64,000 nucleotides of DNA. It comes from Pantoea sp. SOD02 (GTDB lineage Bacteria; Pseudomonadota; Gammaproteobacteria; Enterobacterales; Enterobacteriaceae). The stretch is taken from assembly GCF_024707505.1 (NCBI RefSeq), contig NZ_CP102604.1, forward strand, positions 1,674,001 through 1,738,000, in the 5' to 3' direction. This document shows, one piece after another, positions 60,111 to 64,000 of this stretch. The notes under the pieces are model-generated. The model saw only the letters and a program-made list of their open reading frames with translations. It was not told the DNA's origin and ran no database searches. The position numbers and the translations under genes were made by a program. Numbering within the stretch: the stretch's first letter is position 1; each line of letters starts with the position of its first letter.

Positions 60111-61070
60111 ATGACCGCTGGCGTTTTTTCTTACTCTGCCGTTCTGATGGGTTCACCCATTCTGCTCAAATTGTTCGATGACAATCCCACGCTTGCCCGC
60201 CACGTCTTTCAACTGATCAAACAGCAAGAAAACCTGTTCACCGTTAATCGCGCTGAATCCGAAGTCATGTCGATCAACCACGCCGCAGGCCGCCATCCGG
60301 TGATCGTCAGCGAGCCAGTATTCGCCTTAATCAGCGTGGCGCACGCGGTGAGTTTGCTGCCGGATAGCGCCTTTAATTTCACTATTGGCCCGGTGGTAAA
60401 ACGCTGGAAAATTGGCTTTCAGGGTCGCGCCGTACCGCCTGCGCTGGAAATCGCTTCACTGCTGAAACTGACCGATCCGCATCAGGTGCTGCTCAATCCC
60501 GCCGATCGCTCCGTGTTTTTGCAACAGCCGGGCATGGAGATCGATCTCGGTGCCATCGCCAAAGGCTACATCGCCGATCGCGTGCAGGCGTTTTTGCGTC
60601 AGCAGGGCGTGCAGCAGGCGCTGATCAATCTGGGTGGCAATGTGCAAACGCTGGGATCGCCGCCGCACGAGCCGCAAGGTTGGGGCATTGGCCTGAAAAA
60701 GCCGTTTGGTCGCGATGATGAGCTGTTAGGCGTGCTGCAGGTGCAGGGCAAATCGGTGGTGACGTCGGGGATTTATGAACGTTACTTCGAACTGGATGGC
60801 CGCTGCTGGCACCATATTTTTGATCCGCAAACCGGCTATCCATTGGATAACGAACTGCTGAGCGTGACGGTGATTTCCGATCGCTCAATTGATGGCGATA
60901 TCTACACCACGCTGCTCTACGGCATGGGCGTGGAGCAAGGGCTGGCTTATCTCGCTGACCAGCCCGACATCGACGCGGTTTTCGTTACGCGCGATCGGCA
61001 GATCATCTGCTCCTCGCCGCATCATTTCCACTTCCAGCAGCTCGATTTCGACTGGCAGCTGCGTTACTGA
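60111..61070 (+). CDS. apbE: FAD:protein FMN transferase ApbE (cytoplasmic form)
   Basis: ApbE attaches FMN from FAD to a Thr/Ser in the DXXTGAT motif of target proteins. The 319-aa product has the family segments IDLGAIAKGYIADRV, ALINLGGNVQTLG, HHIFDPQTGYPLD and DGDIYTTLLYGMG. Unlike the usual periplasmic lipoprotein ApbE it has no signal peptide (MTAGVFSYSAVLMGSP), so its client must be cytoplasmic. The obvious client is the upstream flavoprotein. GAGG precedes the ATG. Its end overlaps the convergent dcuR by 7 bases. Confidence 0.93.
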   Translation: MTAGVFSYSAVLMGSPILLKLFDDNPTLARHVFQLIKQQENLFTVNRAESEVMSINHAAGRHPVIVSEPVFALISVAHAVSLLPDSAFNFTIGPVVKRWKIGFQGRAVPPALEIASLLKLTDPHQVLLNPADRSVFLQQPGMEIDLGAIAKGYIADRVQAFLRQQGVQQALINLGGNVQTLGSPPHEPQGWGIGLKKPFGRDDELLGVLQVQGKSVVTSGIYERYFELDGRCWHHIFDPQTGYPLDNELLSVTVISDRSIDGDIYTTLLYGMGVEQGLAYLADQPDIDAVFVTRDRQIICSSPHHFHFQQLDFDWQLRY

Positions 61071-61783
61071 CAATATTGCTGCAGCAGCGAATGGTATTCC
61101 GGCTGCAGACGATAGCGGTACACCGGACGACCGGTCGCGCCGTAGTGAATACTGGTGAACAGAATATTAATCTGCGCCAGCCAAATCAGGTATTTACGGC
61201 AGGATACGCGCGAGATGTTCACTTCAGCCGCCAGTTCGTCGGTGGAGAATTCGTGTCCCGGATGCGCATCAATCCACTGACACAGCGTGCGTAGCGTTTG
61301 CGGCGTTAAGCCTTTTGGCAAGCGCTTGTTGTCGTGCTGCGTCGCCGGGCTGCCGTGAATCAGCAGATCCACATCCGCTTGCTGATAGTAATGCTGATTG
61401 TCCATCAGCGACTTCTTCTGCCGCCAGCCGGTCAGCGCTTCTTCAAAACGCGGGAACTGGAATGGTTTGATCAGGTAGTCCACTACGCCGTAGTGCAGCG
61501 AGGTTTTGATATTCTCCGCATCAGCGGCAGACGAAATGATGATCACTTCCACCGCGCTCTGCGCCGTGCGCAGCTCCGGCAACAGATCGAGGCCATTTTC
61601 CTGCTGCATATAGATATCCAGCAGCACCAGATCGACCGCGGTATCGCTGTTGAACAGGATCTCTTTCGCCTGCTTCAAGGTTGAGGCGGTGCCACAACAG
61701 TGAAAGCCCTGAATTTGGCCGATATACGCGCGATTAAGCTCGGCGACCATGGCGTCATCATCGACCACTAACACATTGATCAT
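61064..61783 (-). CDS. dcuR: Response regulator DcuR
   Basis: DcuR activates fumarate respiration and C4-dicarboxylate uptake genes. The 239-aa protein matches E. coli in length and has the receiver aspartate D56 (DLVLLDIYMQ), KPFQFPRFEEALTGW, and a C-terminal helix-turn-helix (FSTDELAAEVNISRVSCRKY). Its ATG overlaps the dcuS stop by 4 bases. Likely targets are the fum, transporter and fumarate-reductase genes next to it. Confidence 0.96.
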   Translation of the reverse strand: MINVLVVDDDAMVAELNRAYIGQIQGFHCCGTASTLKQAKEILFNSDTAVDLVLLDIYMQQENGLDLLPELRTAQSAVEVIIISSAADAENIKTSLHYGVVDYLIKPFQFPRFEEALTGWRQKKSLMDNQHYYQQADVDLLIHGSPATQHDNKRLPKGLTPQTLRTLCQWIDAHPGHEFSTDELAAEVNISRVSCRKYLIWLAQINILFTSIHYGATGRPVYRYRLQPEYHSLLQQYCQ

Positions 61784-63405
61784 GCGGATTGGTTTCCTCC
61801 ATCCCAGGGAAGTTGGACTAAAAATTGGGTAAACACGCCGGGTTCTGACTCGACACTCACGCTGCCACCGATATTTTCGGTTTGCTGCTGCAGCAGAAAC
61901 AGCCCGACACCACGGTTTTCACCTTTGGTGGAGAAGCCTTTTTCGAAAATGGTGCTGAGATGATCGGCTTCAATGCCCGGACCATCATCACTCACTTCGC
62001 AGGTTAGCCAACCGTTTTGGTAGTGCAGCATCACGTGAATCTCGCCTTCTACCTGCTCGCTCATTGCATCCAGCGCGTTCTCAATCAGATTGCCGATCAC
62101 CGTAATCAGCGCCGCCATCTGCTGCTCATTGCCGCTGTCAGGCAGGAAGCTGGCATCGCTGATGGTCAGGCGATGACCGCAATCCGATGCGCGATTGATT
62201 TTGCTCAGCAAGAAACCGGCAATCACCGGAGACTTAATTTTATCGAGCAGGAAACCGATCTCAGTTTGGTAATTATTGGCGGTTTTGAGAATGTAGCTTT
62301 CCACCTGCGTGTAGTTTTTCATATGCAGCAGGCCGAGGATCACATGCAGCTTGTTCATAAACTCGTGCGAGCGCTCACGCAGCGCATCGACGTAGTTTAC
62401 CATGCCCGTCAAGCGCTGCATCAGTTGACTGATTTCCGTCTTATCCCTGAAGGTGCAGACCGCGCCGATAATCCGTCCCTGGCTGCGCACTGGCACGGTA
62501 TTACTCAGTAACACGCGGCCATTCACATTTAACTCTTCATCACGCCGTGCGCGCCCGCTTTGCAGCACATCCTGCAGATGATGGTTGATCACCGAGGCAT
62601 CGTAGATGCGGTCGCCGCTGATGGTGCCCATCGAATCGTTCAGCAACGAACGCGCCGCCTGATTGACCAGCGTCACCTGCGCCTGATCGTCCATTGCTAC
62701 CACGCCTTCTTTTAGCGAATTGAGAATCGCCTGGCGCTGTTCAAACAGGGTGGAAATTTCGTAGGGTTCAAGGCCAAACAGGATGCGCTTCAGGACGCGT
62801 ACCAATACAAAGGTGCCGATGGCGCCCGCAAAGGTGCCAATCAGGATAGTCCACAAGATGCTCCAGCGGCTTTGATTAATCTGATCGGTAACGGCGCTGA
62901 GTGAAATGCCCACTACCACAACACCAATCTGCTTATGCTGCGCATTATAGACCGGCGTATAGACGCGCATTGCCCGGCCCAGTACACCTTGATTGACGGA
63001 GACATTTTCATGGCCGCGTATCGCGGGCTCAATATCCGTACCAATAAAGTGCTGACCGATGAGTTCAGGATTCAGGTGCGAATAGCGGATGGTATCCATG
63101 TTGGTCACCACCACAAACAGCAGGTTATTGCTTTCCTGCACGGCTTTAGCAATGGGTTGGATGCTGGTGGCATTTGGCGGCAATATCAGCGCGCGCTGAA
63201 TCTCAGGAAATTTGGCCAGTGTGCGCGCCACCGCCATCGCTTTGTCCTCCAGCTGCGCGCGGGTCGCGGCGCCAATCTGGAAGAAATAGAACATATGCAC
63301 GCTGAGCAGCACCAGCACAATCACCGCGCTGAGCATCAGAGTGACCAGCGTATTGAGCTTCATCGGCTGCTTGCGCGCCGCGATTCCTTGCTGTGAAGAA
63401 GACAT
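61780..63405 (-). CDS. dcuS: C4-dicarboxylate-sensing histidine kinase DcuS
   Basis: DcuS senses fumarate, malate and succinate. The 541-aa protein has two membrane helices (about 18-42 and 181-203) around a periplasmic PAS domain, a cytoplasmic PAS (about 225-325) and a kinase domain with phospho-acceptor H347 (RERSHEFMNKLHVIL) and the ATP lid NLIENALDAM, DDGPGI. Ligand residues known from E. coli are conserved at the same numbers: R107 and H110 (RYSH), F120 and R147. Confidence 0.96.
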   Translation of the reverse strand: MSSSQQGIAARKQPMKLNTLVTLMLSAVIVLVLLSVHMFYFFQIGAATRAQLEDKAMAVARTLAKFPEIQRALILPPNATSIQPIAKAVQESNNLLFVVVTNMDTIRYSHLNPELIGQHFIGTDIEPAIRGHENVSVNQGVLGRAMRVYTPVYNAQHKQIGVVVVGISLSAVTDQINQSRWSILWTILIGTFAGAIGTFVLVRVLKRILFGLEPYEISTLFEQRQAILNSLKEGVVAMDDQAQVTLVNQAARSLLNDSMGTISGDRIYDASVINHHLQDVLQSGRARRDEELNVNGRVLLSNTVPVRSQGRIIGAVCTFRDKTEISQLMQRLTGMVNYVDALRERSHEFMNKLHVILGLLHMKNYTQVESYILKTANNYQTEIGFLLDKIKSPVIAGFLLSKINRASDCGHRLTISDASFLPDSGNEQQMAALITVIGNLIENALDAMSEQVEGEIHVMLHYQNGWLTCEVSDDGPGIEADHLSTIFEKGFSTKGENRGVGLFLLQQQTENIGGSVSVESEPGVFTQFLVQLPWDGGNQSA

Positions 63406-63470
63406 GATCGCTCTCAGAGGAGAAGAGGGCGTGTATTATGACGGATAAACTGCAGAAGGTCGCGTATCAC

Positions 63471-63494
63471 GTACGGTCGCCATTCATGGCGACC
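63471..63494 (+). repeat. REP element, class A singlet (GTAC variant)
   Basis: GTAC followed by the perfect inverted repeat GGTCGCCAT / ATGGCGACC, between msrA and dcuS. The GTAC variant also occurs at 10884-10907. Confidence 0.75.
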
Positions 63495-63513
63495 GTCTGA
63501 ACTCACGCGGGAA

Positions 63514-64000
63514 TTAACTCGATTTAACCCGATTGGCAAAACTCTTACGCAGCTTCTGCAGTTTCGGTGGGATCACCGCCATGCAGTAGCCGTTGCGCTG
63601 ACCTGCGCCTTCCCAATAATCCTGATGATAACCTTCCGCCGCATACCACTCTTTCAGCGGCTCGATGGTGGTAACCACCGGATCGCTCAGTCCTTCCTGC
63701 GCACGCGCAATCGCGGCAATCGCTTCGGCTTCCTGCTCAGCATTCGCCGGGAAAATCGCCGAACGATACTGGGTGCCCACATCATTGCCCTGGCGGTTCA
63801 GCGTGGTCGGATCGTGGGTGGCGAAGCTGATATCCAGCAGATCGCCATACTTCACCTGTTGCGGATCGAAACCGATACGAATCGCTTCGGCATGACCGGT
63901 CGCGCCGCTGCACACCTGCTCGTAGGTTGGGTTCGGACGTGCGCCGCCGGTATAACCACTCTCGACTGACTCGACGCCAATCACATCTTTAAACACTGCT
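63514..64000 (-). CDS. msrA: Peptide-methionine (S)-S-oxide reductase MsrA, C-terminal part
   Basis: MsrA reduces S-methionine sulfoxide in proteins. The visible 162 codons begin just after the active-site region (frame enters as [19 protein letters not shown]) and include [20 protein letters not shown] and [20 protein letters not shown]. The GCFW nucleophile lies beyond base 64000. The C-terminus [20 protein letters not shown] carries a cysteine that may serve as the resolving residue. Confidence 0.95.
   Translation of the reverse strand, partial: AVFKDVIGVESVESGYTGGARPNPTYEQVCSGATGHAEAIRIGFDPQQVKYGDLLDISFATHDPTTLNRQGNDVGTQYRSAIFPANAEQEAEAIAAIARAQEGLSDPVVTTIEPLKEWYAAEGYHQDYWEGAGQRNGYCMAVIPPKLQKLRKSFANRVKSS

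Overview
The window is a chromosomal segment of an enterobacterium, most likely Pantoea or a close relative in the Erwiniaceae. The backbone genes match E. coli in order and length (mfd, lolCDE, cobB, potABCD, pepT, roxA, phoPQ, purB, hflD, mnmA, nudJ, rluE, icd, ldcA/emtA, ycgR/ymgE, treA, ghrA-ycdXY), with accessory blocks where the synteny breaks. No rRNA, tRNA, CRISPR array, transposase or integrase was seen.

Region by region. 1-20 kb: the 5' part of mfd, a small unknown gene, the LolCDE lipoprotein-release transporter, the CobB deacylase, the PotABCD spermidine/putrescine importer, peptidase T, the ribosomal oxygenase RoxA, PhoPQ, purB-hflD-mnmA-nudJ-rluE and icd. A PhoP box lies upstream of phoP and a PurR operator lies inside the purB coding sequence. 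20.2-23.1 kb: an AT-rich gtrA-gtrB-gtr O-antigen glucosylation operon just after icd. It is bracketed by two nearly identical terminators and by what looks like a diverged copy of the icd 3' end. 23.1-28.8 kb: a YbdG-like mechanosensitive channel, a hicAB toxin-antitoxin pair and a run of small, mostly unknown genes, several exported or membrane-bound.

28.8-39.5 kb: ldcA and emtA, then a nine-gene sugar locus. It has a SorC-type regulator, a Rbs-type ABC importer with an extra DUF2291 lipoprotein, a two-subunit transketolase and an FGGY kinase. A matching AT-rich palindrome precedes both the transporter genes and the catabolic genes, so one regulator probably controls both halves. No isomerase or dehydrogenase is present, so the substrate is probably a ketose, or an aldose isomerised elsewhere. 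39.5-53.3 kb: ycgR with a textbook sigma-28 promoter, ymgE, a Fur-boxed siderophore receptor, trehalase, ghrA-ycdX-ycdY, a CoA-transferase, an EamA transporter, a glutamine-amidotransferase-like protein, a methyltransferase, an AldB-like aldehyde dehydrogenase and a small unknown gene.

53.3-64 kb: an anaerobic C4-dicarboxylate module. It contains class I fumarase, a DASS-family transporter, a 926-residue flavoprotein that fuses an old-yellow-enzyme domain, an FMN-bind domain and a fumarate-reductase domain, an ApbE flavin transferase without a signal peptide, and DcuSR. A perfect FNR site lies in the 605-bp divergent promoter region. The window ends inside msrA.

Two sister REP palindromes, both preceded by GTAG, recur as singlets or paired REPIN-like elements between genes throughout the window.
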